The translations under genes were made by a program, and so were the position numbers. From Chloroflexota bacterium (GTDB lineage: Bacteria; Chloroflexota; UBA11872; VXNJ01): DNA of 64,000 nucleotides. The stretch spans positions 1 through 64,000 of the forward strand of contig JAPOWW010000001.1 in assembly GCA_026707405.1 (NCBI GenBank). Reading direction: 5' to 3'. Shown in pieces: positions 35,813 through 43,808 of the stretch. Position 1 is the first letter of the stretch. The number at the start of each line of letters is the position of its first letter. A model generated the notes under the pieces. That model did no database searches and was not told the DNA's origin. It worked only from the letters and a program-made list of their open reading frames with translations.

Positions 35813-36580
35813 ATGGAATACATTTCGCTAGGCGCAACGGTGGAGCAGATCCCGAAGATCGGGTTTGGGACGTGGCAGTATCGCGGCGGCGCGGGAGTGC
35901 TGAAACGGGCCGCCGAGCTGGGGGCGGGCTTCGTCGATACGGCCGAGGCGTACGGGACCGAACCGATAGTCGGCCGCGAGATCGCGGCGTTCCGAGACGA
36001 GATGTTCGTGGCGACCAAAGTCTCCGCCAGCAACCTGCGCTTCGACGATGTAATCGAACATGCGGAAGCGAGCCTGCGACGCCTTCAGGTCTCAGTAATC
36101 GATCTCTATCAAGTCCACTGGCCGAATCCCGACATACCGATAGCCGAGACGATGAGGGCGATGGAGACGCTGGTGGCTGAGGGCAAGGTCCGGTTCATCG
36201 GCGTGAGCAACTTCTCGCCCAGTCAGATGAAAGAGGCGCAGGATTCGCTGAAGGACAACCCGCTCGCCGCGAATCAGGTCCGTTACAGCCTGTTCGCGCG
36301 GGAAATTGAGGACGGCGTGCTGCCGTATTGTCAGGAAAACGACATAACGGTGATCGCCTATACGCCGATAGCGCGAGGCGATTTCGATTCGCCGGGCGGG
36401 GCGCTGCGCGAGGTGGCGGCGGAGGTCGGCGCGACGCCCGCTCAGGTCATGTTGAGCTGGGTCATTTCGCATGAAGGGGTAATGGCGATCCCCAAGACGG
36501 ACTCGGTCGAACGGGTCGACGAGGCGGTGGCATCAGTCGACATCAAGCTGAGCGCCGACCTCAAGGAGCGTTTGGTTTGA
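35813..36580 (+). CDS. Aldo/keto reductase
   Basis: A TIM-barrel NADPH oxidoreductase of about 255 residues. The AKR tetrad is visible: Asp and Tyr in FVDTAEAYGTE, Lys in FVATKVSAS and His in LYQVHWPNPD. The cofactor segment AIPKTDSVERVDE lies at the C-terminus. It reduces aldehydes or ketones; the substrate is unknown. ATG 35813 is chosen because AKRs begin just before the IPKIGFGTW strand; the ORF-track extension through the repeat array has no support. ATG 35780 is an alternative. The next gene is a TIM-barrel isomerase 80 bases downstream. Confidence 0.85.
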   Translation: MEYISLGATVEQIPKIGFGTWQYRGGAGVLKRAAELGAGFVDTAEAYGTEPIVGREIAAFRDEMFVATKVSASNLRFDDVIEHAEASLRRLQVSVIDLYQVHWPNPDIPIAETMRAMETLVAEGKVRFIGVSNFSPSQMKEAQDSLKDNPLAANQVRYSLFAREIEDGVLPYCQENDITVIAYTPIARGDFDSPGGALREVAAEVGATPAQVMLSWVISHEGVMAIPKTDSVERVDEAVASVDIKLSADLKERLV

Positions 36581-36660
36581 GCGCGGCGCGTGGCAGGGGC
36601 GTCTCCAATCTTGGATAGACTCTTAGCGTCAGGACACATATCCGAAGGGACCCGGGCCGT

Positions 36661-37515
36661 ATGAAGCTCCTCATGTTCACCAAGCACTTGCAGGACCTGC
36701 CGCTGGAGAAGATGGCCGACGTGGTCCGCGACCTTGGATTCGACGGGCTCGACGTAACGACGCGAACGGGCGGAACTATCGCGCCCGAGAACGTGACCGA
36801 GGAGCTTCCACGGGTGATCGACGTATGCGCGGCGCGCGGGCTGGAAATCGGAATGCTCACGACGGAGATCACGAGCGCGGACCACGATCACGGCGAGGCT
36901 ATCTTTCAGGCCGCGTCGGATGCGGGAATCAAGTTTCTGAAACTGGGTTATTTCCACTGTGGGGATTTCGGCGGATTGTCCGGGCGACTCGATGAGATAC
37001 GCGGGCGGTTGGAAGGACTGGCGCCGATGTCGCGCCGCTATGGGGTGACGGCCTGCGTTCACACCCACTCGGGCGACACGTTTCCGCCGAGCGGATCGCT
37101 GCTCTATCTTCTGTTGCAGGGCTTGGATCCCGACGAGATCGGGGCTTACGTCGATCCCGGCCACATGACGATCGAGGGGGGAGTCTCGGCGTGGAGAATG
37201 GGGCTGGACCTTCTGGCGCCGCAGATCAGGCTGGCGGCGGTCAAGGACTTCGGCTGGATTACCGAGGACGATCCCGGTCTCGGGAAGCCGGCGTGGCTGA
37301 GCAAGCTCGTGCCGCTGAACGAGGGGGTCGTGCGCTGGCCGGAGGTCTTCTGGTGCCTTCGCCAAATCGGCTACGACGGATATCTGTCGGTGCACAGCGA
37401 GTACCAGGGATCGCACAGCTTTCGCGACATGACCACCGAAGAAGTGATCGACCAGACCCGTCTCGACATGGAGTATTTGACAGAGGTAATCGCCGATTCC
37501 GCCGGGATAGCGTGA
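36661..37515 (+). CDS. Sugar phosphate isomerase/epimerase-like TIM barrel
   Basis: A 284-residue xylose-isomerase-like (AP endonuclease 2 superfamily) protein. It begins at the first barrel strand (MKLLMFTKHL). Later metal-site strands are VHTHSGD, IGAYVDPGHM and a C-terminal YLSVHSEYQG, giving the expected His/Glu/Asp metal ligands. Such proteins isomerise or epimerise sugars, inositols or hydroxypyruvate. The next gene downstream is a ceramidase-like hydrolase, and the aldo/keto reductase precedes it, a set common in heterotroph catabolic islands. The exact reaction cannot be assigned. Confidence 0.82.
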   Translation: MKLLMFTKHLQDLPLEKMADVVRDLGFDGLDVTTRTGGTIAPENVTEELPRVIDVCAARGLEIGMLTTEITSADHDHGEAIFQAASDAGIKFLKLGYFHCGDFGGLSGRLDEIRGRLEGLAPMSRRYGVTACVHTHSGDTFPPSGSLLYLLLQGLDPDEIGAYVDPGHMTIEGGVSAWRMGLDLLAPQIRLAAVKDFGWITEDDPGLGKPAWLSKLVPLNEGVVRWPEVFWCLRQIGYDGYLSVHSEYQGSHSFRDMTTEEVIDQTRLDMEYLTEVIADSAGIA

Positions 37516-37639
37516 GTCTGGTGGAGTTATGAGGTAGTTGGTGCAGAGTTGTACGGCGGTCAGCCGACTAACGATGTAAGCCGGGCGGTACCGCCGTGTA
37601 TCGACCGGACAGAGGGAGTGAGACAGGGGAGGCAGGGGC

Positions 37640-39037
37640 ATGTCAGGACGGCTTAGAGCAGGCACCGCCAAGATCGACATCACGGCCCCGTTTACGGTGC
37701 CGTACCTGGGCTACGTTCCCCGACAGGCGTATTTCGAAGGCGTTCACGACCCGCTGTATGCACGGGCGCTGTATCTCGAACGAGACGGTCATGCGGCGGC
37801 CGTCGTTTCGCTCGACCTGATCGGGGTGTCGAAGAATCTGCCCGGCGGCGACCTCCGACTTAGGGTGCTGGAGCGAGTGGGCGGGCGATTGAACCTGACC
37901 GCCGACGCGCTGCTGTTTTGCGCGTCGCACTCTCACTCGACGCCGGAGCTTGCGGGGCTTACTTCGCTGCACCATCTTGACGAAGCCCGCGCCTGGTTGA
38001 ACGATCTAGCCGCCGACCTGGCGGACTGCCTCGTCGATGCGGCGAACGCCGCTCAGCCGACCGAGGTCAGGCTTGGCCGGGGCGCGATCGAGACTATCTC
38101 CGCCAACCGACGCGTTCTCGACAAGAACGGGGTGCTTTACAAGCCGCCGGACCGGATTCCACCCGAAGACATGGCCCGACCGGCGCCGATAGATCCAGAG
38201 GTCAACGTGGTCCGCTTCGACTTTGCGGACGGCAGCCACTCAGCGCTAATGAACTTCACGTGTCATCCGACGACGGTGCAGGTGAATCCGCTGGTCTCCG
38301 CCGACTACCCGGGCGTGGCGGCGGCGACGGTAGAAGAGGATTCCGAAGGGTGTCGGGAGTGCCTGTTCATCCAGGGGACCTGTGGAGATATCAACCCGAT
38401 TGGCGGCAGCGCCATTCCCGATTTCGAGGCGGTGGAGAGCAACGGGACCGCGCTCGGGCGCGAGACTGTTCGAGTACTCGATGAACTGGCGCGCCTAGAG
38501 CCATCGCCGGAGGCGCCGCTGAGAGTGTCCGTCCGTGACGTTGAGTTTCCCAGAAGGGACCTACCCGGCCCGTCGCCGCTAAGCGAGCAGGCTCAGGACG
38601 CGGTAGGACGAGCGCGCGATCTCGTTGACGGCTTAACCGAAGCTGAAAGTAAGGAACGAGCTGATGAGCTCTCACAAGCGGCGAGGCAGACCCTGGTCTC
38701 GGCGCGGGTGATGATCGAACAGCTGGCGGAGGTCGCCAAGGGACATGACCCGATCAGGTCAACACAGCATGTGATCCGGCTTGGCGATCTGGCGATAGTC
38801 GGAATGCCGGGAGAGCCCTTCTCCAGGCTGGGCTTGGCGGTCAAGACGGAGTCGCCGGCAGGACTGACGATCTGCGCGGCATATACCAACGACTATGTCG
38901 GCTACCTGTCGGATAGGGAATCTTTCGCGGAAGGGGGCTACGAGGTGTCGTTGGGTCCCTGGTGTCCGGTGGGACCGAGGGGCGGCGCGGTGGTGGTGCA
39001 GGGCGCTCTCGAGCAACTCGCCGAACTCTGGGTCTGA
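37640..39037 (+). CDS. Neutral/alkaline ceramidase-like hydrolase
   Basis: A 465-residue protein with the N-terminal ceramidase_alk fold: GTAKIDITAP and YLGY at the start, then the zinc-site strand FCASHSHSTPEL, NFTCHPTTV and a GDINP loop. Neutral ceramidases cleave ceramide to sphingosine and fatty acid and are normally longer and exported. This one has no signal peptide and lacks the usual C-terminal immunoglobulin-like domain. It may hydrolyse a different amide or ester. It ends two bases before the convergent propeller protein gene, leaving no room for a separate terminator. Confidence 0.75.
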   Translation: MSGRLRAGTAKIDITAPFTVPYLGYVPRQAYFEGVHDPLYARALYLERDGHAAAVVSLDLIGVSKNLPGGDLRLRVLERVGGRLNLTADALLFCASHSHSTPELAGLTSLHHLDEARAWLNDLAADLADCLVDAANAAQPTEVRLGRGAIETISANRRVLDKNGVLYKPPDRIPPEDMARPAPIDPEVNVVRFDFADGSHSALMNFTCHPTTVQVNPLVSADYPGVAAATVEEDSEGCRECLFIQGTCGDINPIGGSAIPDFEAVESNGTALGRETVRVLDELARLEPSPEAPLRVSVRDVEFPRRDLPGPSPLSEQAQDAVGRARDLVDGLTEAESKERADELSQAARQTLVSARVMIEQLAEVAKGHDPIRSTQHVIRLGDLAIVGMPGEPFSRLGLAVKTESPAGLTICAAYTNDYVGYLSDRESFAEGGYEVSLGPWCPVGPRGGAVVVQGALEQLAELWV

Positions 39038-39039
39038 GC

Positions 39040-40725
39040 CTAGTTCTCCCTGGCGGGCGGGTCTCCCGACGCCGTCTCCGCGCGCGGTATTTCCAGAACC
39101 TCCACCAAGGTAAGGGACTTGGAGTCGATCACCTGCACGGTGATGACGTTGCTAGGCCAGTTGAGGGTAGACCCGAAAATGAACGGTCCAGATTTATCGA
39201 CCAATATCGAGTCCAGGTGCGTATGAAGTGGAATGACTCCTTCGATCTGCCCCGTTTCCAGGCTCGAAACAACCAGCTCGCGCGACCGGAAGGCGGAAGT
39301 TATGAGTTTGCCGTCGTTCGTGACGGCGAAGATGGCCGGCACGTCGGGAGTTTGCAGGATCTCCGAGACCTCTCCGGAGGCGATTTCCAGCTTGTAAACC
39401 CATTTGTTGACGCCGGAGAGAATTAGATTCTCGTTGTCGGTCGGATCAACTAGCACGTTAATGATCGTTGCGGGAATGCGCTCTGCAATCGTCGCCTGCT
39501 CTCCGGTTGCCAAGTCGAGCATGTCGACGGAGCGTCCAGACCAGTTGACGAGATATAGATAAGGGGCCGTAGGCGACAGCACCGGTGGCAGGAAGTAACG
39601 AGCAATTCGCTCGCGCAATACGATCTCACCGGAGTCGGGGTCGACGATGTAGAGATGGGAACCGGGAGCCGACAGCTGGTTGGAAGCCCTCGAGTCAACA
39701 ACATCGCCGATGGTCGATCTGCCGAGATAGTTATGCCATATCCCTACCCACATACCTTGTCGAAGGGACACCATCCAATTTCCAACGGCCCCTAATGCCC
39801 ACAGCGAGTCCAGGTCGCCCGACCTGGCGCTAATCGACTCGGCATTCTGATCTACCGCCAGGAAGAAGCCTTGATAGAGGTTCCAGGTTGACACGGAGGC
39901 GGGGGCGAAGCGGCCGTCGGGGATGGTGATGGTCTCGCGGATGGGGAGACCTGAAGCGCGGTCGAGTCCGACGATGGTGGTCTCGCCGGTGTAGCTGAGA
40001 CCGTAGGCGTAGAAGATGAGCCGCTTGCCTGGAGACTTCCGGAGGGCGATCTCGAATGCGGCCTGGCCGGCGTCGGGGACCTCGATGGAGGCTCTGGCGA
40101 TCTGATGGTCGACCTTGCGGATAGTGATGCGTTTCTTGCCTGGGCGGATACCGGCGAAGGAGACGTTGCCGGCATCGTCGGCGGAGTCGATGGCGACCTC
40201 TTGTCCGAAGGCGTCGTCGATGCGTACGACGGCGTTGGGGGAAGGCGAGCCGGAATCGGCGTCGACGATGGTGATAGAGATTTCATTGGGATAAGGATCG
40301 AGGATGAAGGGGACGGAGATGGAGGGAGAGGTGGGCTGGTTGGGCTTGTGGGAGACGGCCTGGATATGGACGGACTGAGTGCCCTGAGGGATGACGGAGC
40401 CAGGGATGGAGGTATCGAATTCGAAGGAACCACGGCGGGAAGTGATGATTTCGGCGAGACGGAGGGGTTTGGAGTTGACTGAAGGACGTTGGAGCTGGAT
40501 GGCGACGTTTGAGCGTGGAGGCCAGTCAGAACCCGAGATAGTTAGGGGAGAGCCTGGGAGGCCGTGGGATGGAGAGACGAGGAGTTGGGCGTTGCCTGCG
40601 CCGGAGGCTACGGTAGCGCCGCCGATAGAAGAGCCGTAAGCGCCAAGGGCGACGACTGCCACAACGGGTAGGAGGACGACGACAGCGAGGGCAGCGGCGA
40701 TGCCGAGAGCGAGCCTGGCCCTCAT
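39040..40725 (-). CDS. Exported beta-propeller protein with regulatory-like Ig domain
   Basis: A 561-residue secreted or membrane-anchored protein. The N-terminus is a long hydrophobic helix (LALGIAAALAVVVLLPVVAVVAL). Next comes an Ig/IPT-like domain (LLVSPSHGLPGSPLTISGSDWPP) and a carboxypeptidase-regulatory-like fold (ITIVDADSGSPSPNAVVRI). A C-terminal propeller follows with repeated LYIVDPDSGEIV, LYLVNWSGRSVDMLDLATGE and WVYKLEIASGE blades. ATG 40725 starts at the helix with GGAGG ten bases upstream. No catalytic motif is seen; a role in surface binding is possible. Codon usage around 39890-40560 is more repetitive, with runs of GA/GG on the plus strand, than in neighbouring genes. Confidence 0.65.
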   Translation of the reverse strand: MRARLALGIAAALAVVVLLPVVAVVALGAYGSSIGGATVASGAGNAQLLVSPSHGLPGSPLTISGSDWPPRSNVAIQLQRPSVNSKPLRLAEIITSRRGSFEFDTSIPGSVIPQGTQSVHIQAVSHKPNQPTSPSISVPFILDPYPNEISITIVDADSGSPSPNAVVRIDDAFGQEVAIDSADDAGNVSFAGIRPGKKRITIRKVDHQIARASIEVPDAGQAAFEIALRKSPGKRLIFYAYGLSYTGETTIVGLDRASGLPIRETITIPDGRFAPASVSTWNLYQGFFLAVDQNAESISARSGDLDSLWALGAVGNWMVSLRQGMWVGIWHNYLGRSTIGDVVDSRASNQLSAPGSHLYIVDPDSGEIVLRERIARYFLPPVLSPTAPYLYLVNWSGRSVDMLDLATGEQATIAERIPATIINVLVDPTDNENLILSGVNKWVYKLEIASGEVSEILQTPDVPAIFAVTNDGKLITSAFRSRELVVSSLETGQIEGVIPLHTHLDSILVDKSGPFIFGSTLNWPSNVITVQVIDSKSLTLVEVLEIPRAETASGDPPAREN

Positions 40726-40801
40726 GGTAGAGGTGCCTCCGCGGCGCTTATGACACCAGCTTTCGGGACGTTGCAAGCTGGCCGCGCCTGTCCTCTCGTG
40801 T

Positions 40802-41998
40802 TCATGGCTTGACCATCAGCGGCATGTGGACTTCGTTGGGTCGGGCGAGCCGCAGGAAGAAGTGGCCTAGCCCCGACGCCCCGAGCATGAAATCGGGGCT
40901 GAATTGGCCCGGCTCATCCGAGCGCCAGCGGCGGTTCGGAGGATCGCCCTCGCCGTATTCGGCGGCGAGGACGCCGAACTGCCGGGCTTTGGTGGTCCAT
41001 TGGCCGTCGCCGGTTACCCGGGCAAGCTCGATGAAAAGCTCGCCGTTGCCGGCGAGTCCGTGACACTGACTGGGATTGCGCCGTATGTCTCCCGCCGAGT
41101 AGGTCGACTCGCCGCAGCGAAGCGCCCATTCCCGGCAGGAATCGTCGTCGGTGATTTCGTGCGTTCGGCTGAATAAGAGACCTATACCGGGCGCGCCGTG
41201 GCACCATTGAAATTTGGGCGATTCGACATCTTCCAGGTGCGTCGGCCAGCCAACTCCGTGCTCGGTATCGACGGCGTTGGACTGGAGCCACCTGGCCGCG
41301 CCGAGCGCGCCGTCACGGAAGCGTGCGTCGTTAGTAAAGCGATATAGCTCGGCGAGGAAGTAGCCGATGCTCGGGGCTCCGTGGGGCATGCCCATCTGGT
41401 ACGTAGCGGTTTTGCCTAGCTTTATGAGCCACTTAAGCTGGTCGCCGTGGGCTTCGGCCTTATCGAGAAGATACGTGCCGGCGCGGACGGCCTCGTCGAG
41501 GCAGTGTGGCCGCGCGGTCTCCTGAAAGCAGCGGAGGAGAAATACCCCGGCTCCGGCAGCTCCCCACATAAGCTCAAGTCCGCCGTAGGTCGTTTGGGAT
41601 AGAGCGTCAGCGCGCGCGAGCGCACGCACGACGAGATCGCCGTCGCCCACGGCTTGACCGGCGTGCAGCATGGCGAGTCCGTGACCGGAAAATCCTGAAT
41701 AGAAACCCTTGTACGGTCCGATGCCGCCGTGGTTGGCTTGCATCGTCTCGTCTATCCAACGAGCGCCGTCCCGCGCCAGATCGAGGTAGGTCTGGTCGCC
41801 GGTAATGCGGCCGAGATCGGCGAGGAAAAGAACGATCCCGGCTACGCCTGAAAAGACTTCGGGGCTGTACTCAGGCTTCCCGAAGTAGTTGAGTGTGGAC
41901 CAGCGGATGCCGGCGTCGGTGCGCTCAGCCTTCGACGACACATAATCTCCGACGCTTATCGCGAGATCGAGAAAGTTTTCCGAACCGGTCATCGGCAT
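40802..41998 (-). CDS. LanC-like protein (stand-alone lanthionine synthetase C-like)
   Basis: A 398-residue alpha/alpha-barrel protein with LanC repeats: FSGVAGIVLFLADL, GFSGHGLAML, MGMPHGAPSIGYFL, WCHGAPGIGLLF and SQCHGLAGNGELFIEL. The zinc ligands expected for nisin cyclase NisC are present: Cys about 266 (WCHG) and Cys-His about 312-313 (QCHG), plus a His at PHGAPS. LanC enzymes add Cys thiols to dehydroamino acids in lanthipeptides. No LanB/LanM or precursor peptide gene is recognised nearby. It is divergent from a TlpA/CcdA thiol-redox pair, so it may instead act on protein or glutathione thiol adducts, as proposed for eukaryotic LanC-like proteins. Confidence 0.85.
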   Translation of the reverse strand: MPMTGSENFLDLAISVGDYVSSKAERTDAGIRWSTLNYFGKPEYSPEVFSGVAGIVLFLADLGRITGDQTYLDLARDGARWIDETMQANHGGIGPYKGFYSGFSGHGLAMLHAGQAVGDGDLVVRALARADALSQTTYGGLELMWGAAGAGVFLLRCFQETARPHCLDEAVRAGTYLLDKAEAHGDQLKWLIKLGKTATYQMGMPHGAPSIGYFLAELYRFTNDARFRDGALGAARWLQSNAVDTEHGVGWPTHLEDVESPKFQWCHGAPGIGLLFSRTHEITDDDSCREWALRCGESTYSAGDIRRNPSQCHGLAGNGELFIELARVTGDGQWTTKARQFGVLAAEYGEGDPPNRRWRSDEPGQFSPDFMLGASGLGHFFLRLARPNEVHMPLMVKP

Positions 41999-42192
41999 AT
42001 GCGCCCTTTGGGACCGTTGCCTAGCTTGGTGCGTATTCTAGAGAACTGTGAGTGGGAGCCGCCCGGATGGTCTTTGGGCGTTGCAACCGCGTGTGTTCGC
42101 GGGTAGCGGCATTGCCGGGCGCGGACAGTTGCTTTGGCGAGCGTACGTCTGCAAAGGGCGGCTTGCGGCGTTGTGTGACCATAAACTCAGTA

Positions 42193-42894
42193 ATGGGAAA
42201 CGAATGCCGGAGCGATGCAAACGACTCTGTGGTGATTGATGAAAGACAGGTTGACAGCTTGGGTCTTGCGGAGAGGATCGGGACGCTACCTCGCAGGCGG
42301 AAGCGCCGGGAGGTGCTGCTTGCGATTGCCGTCGGTGCGGGGGCTCTGGGGCTTGCGTATTGCCGGGGGGCCGAGCCCTCGACCGAGAGTCAAGGGGACG
42401 AGCGGAAGACGGACCTACTCGGGATTCCGAAGGGGGAGACCCGACCGGCGCCGGACTTTGCGATGACCGTGTACCAGGGGGAAGGGGAGCTTGGGGGGAC
42501 CGAATTGCAAGTCAGCACGGTTCTGGCTCAAGGCAAGCCCGTGATACTTAATTTCTGGGCAGGACTGTGTCCGCCGTGCAGGGCCGAGATGCCGGACTTC
42601 GAGGCGGTTTACGCGGCGAGCAAGTCGAAGGTCACGCTGCTTGGCATCGACGTGGGGCCGTTCGTGGGCCTGGGGACCTTCGAGCAGGGGAAGTCGCTCG
42701 CGGCCGAATTAGGGGTCACGTATCCGCTCGCCACGCCGAAGGACGCGGGCGTTCTGGCGGACTACAAGGTGCTCGGAATGCCCACCACCGTATTCGTCAC
42801 GGCGGACGGGATCATTCACCGCGTGTGGGCCGGTCTTCTCAGCGAAGAGATCATGCTGGAATTGGTCGACGAGCTAGTAGAGGCTTCATCGTAA
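42193..42894 (+). CDS. TlpA-like thiol-disulfide oxidoreductase, likely lipoprotein
   Basis: A thioredoxin-fold protein of about 233 residues. The redox site is FWAGLCPPCRAEMPDF and the cis-Pro loop is LGMPTTVFV. A hydrophobic N-terminal helix ending GLAYC gives a plausible lipobox, placing it outside the membrane. The start is uncertain: ATG 42193 is used here; the ORF track extends to 42052 and a GTG near 42232 is possible; none has a strong ribosome site. Its partner CcdA-like gene follows, supplying electrons across the membrane; together they would keep cytochrome c or other extracytoplasmic thiols reduced. Confidence 0.8.
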   Translation: MGNECRSDANDSVVIDERQVDSLGLAERIGTLPRRRKRREVLLAIAVGAGALGLAYCRGAEPSTESQGDERKTDLLGIPKGETRPAPDFAMTVYQGEGELGGTELQVSTVLAQGKPVILNFWAGLCPPCRAEMPDFEAVYAASKSKVTLLGIDVGPFVGLGTFEQGKSLAAELGVTYPLATPKDAGVLADYKVLGMPTTVFVTADGIIHRVWAGLLSEEIMLELVDELVEASS

Positions 42895-42962
42895 GACAAA
42901 CGGAATCAAGCTCTCCAGATACCTCCGCGCCGTCTCGCGCATCGGCAACACAGGGACGTGCC

Positions 42963-43778
42963 GTGCGGACGCCCTCGGGGGGAATCTTATTCGCCTACGG
43001 CGTCCCGGCGGCCATTGTGATCGTGCTTCTGGGAGGGCTCATCATCGTTCAGTCAGGCACGGAGGCGAACGTGGCGTCGGCGGCGGCGGCGCTTCCCATC
43101 GGATTCGCGATGGCGGCGGGCATCGTGGCGAGCGTCAACCCGTGCGGGTTCTTCATGCTGCCGACTTACATTGCGTATCAGCTTGGAACGGAAGAGGCTG
43201 GATTCGATCGACTGAGCGCCGGGCGTCGCACTTTGCGCGCTCTGGCAGTCGGCGGGACGGCGACAGCCGGATTCGCGGTCGTGTTTCTCGCGGTTGGGCT
43301 GGTGGTCGCGGCGGGAGCGGGCTGGGTAGGCCGCGTGTTCCCGTTCGCCGGACTGGGCGTGGGCGTTCTGATGCTGTTGTTCGGGATATATCTGCTGGTG
43401 AGCCACCGGTACGTTGGCATTCTGGCGGCGAGCCGAGTGACGGTCACGCCAAGACGGAACATCCGAAACGCGTTCGTGTTTGGTGTGGGCTATGCGATCA
43501 GCTCGCTGGCGTGCACGCTGCCGATATTTCTGGCGGTCGTCGGAACGGCGCTCAGCGCCGGCGGGTTCCTGGCGTCGTTCGGACAGTTCGCCTCGTACGC
43601 GCTGGGAATGGGGATAGTGATAGTCGCGGTGACCGTGGGATCAGCCGTGTTCCGGGACGCCGTCTCGAAATGGCTCAGAGGCGCGTTGCCTCACGTGCAC
43701 AGAATGGGCGCGTTCTTCCTGATCGGCGCGGGGAGCTATCTGGTGTATTACTGGGTGGTTTTTGCGGGGGTGTTTTAG
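42963..43778 (+). CDS. CcdA-like cytochrome c biogenesis protein
   Basis: An integral membrane protein with about six helices and the paired conserved cysteines of CcdA (VNPCGFFMLP and SLACTLPIFL). CcdA passes electrons from cytoplasmic thioredoxin to extracytoplasmic partners such as TlpA/ResA. The ORF track begins at 42567 inside the preceding gene; everything before about 42895 is the wrong frame of tlpA. GTG 42963 is a reasonable start close to the first membrane helix (GGILFAYGVPAAIVIVLLG), but the ribosome site is weak. It directly follows and probably shares a transcript with the TlpA-like gene. Confidence 0.82.
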   Translation: MRTPSGGILFAYGVPAAIVIVLLGGLIIVQSGTEANVASAAAALPIGFAMAAGIVASVNPCGFFMLPTYIAYQLGTEEAGFDRLSAGRRTLRALAVGGTATAGFAVVFLAVGLVVAAGAGWVGRVFPFAGLGVGVLMLLFGIYLLVSHRYVGILAASRVTVTPRRNIRNAFVFGVGYAISSLACTLPIFLAVVGTALSAGGFLASFGQFASYALGMGIVIVAVTVGSAVFRDAVSKWLRGALPHVHRMGAFFLIGAGSYLVYYWVVFAGVF

Positions 43779-43808
43779 CGAGGAGTTCCCGGCAACAACG
43801 CCGCTGCT

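Noticed and set aside
36442-37683. 413-residue minus-strand frame
   Set aside because: Antisense to the aldo/keto reductase and TIM-barrel genes, both of which have recognisable catalytic motifs.
42567-42962. Long N-terminal extension of the CcdA-like gene
   Set aside because: This part is the TlpA-like gene read in another frame; CcdA proteins begin near their first membrane helix.
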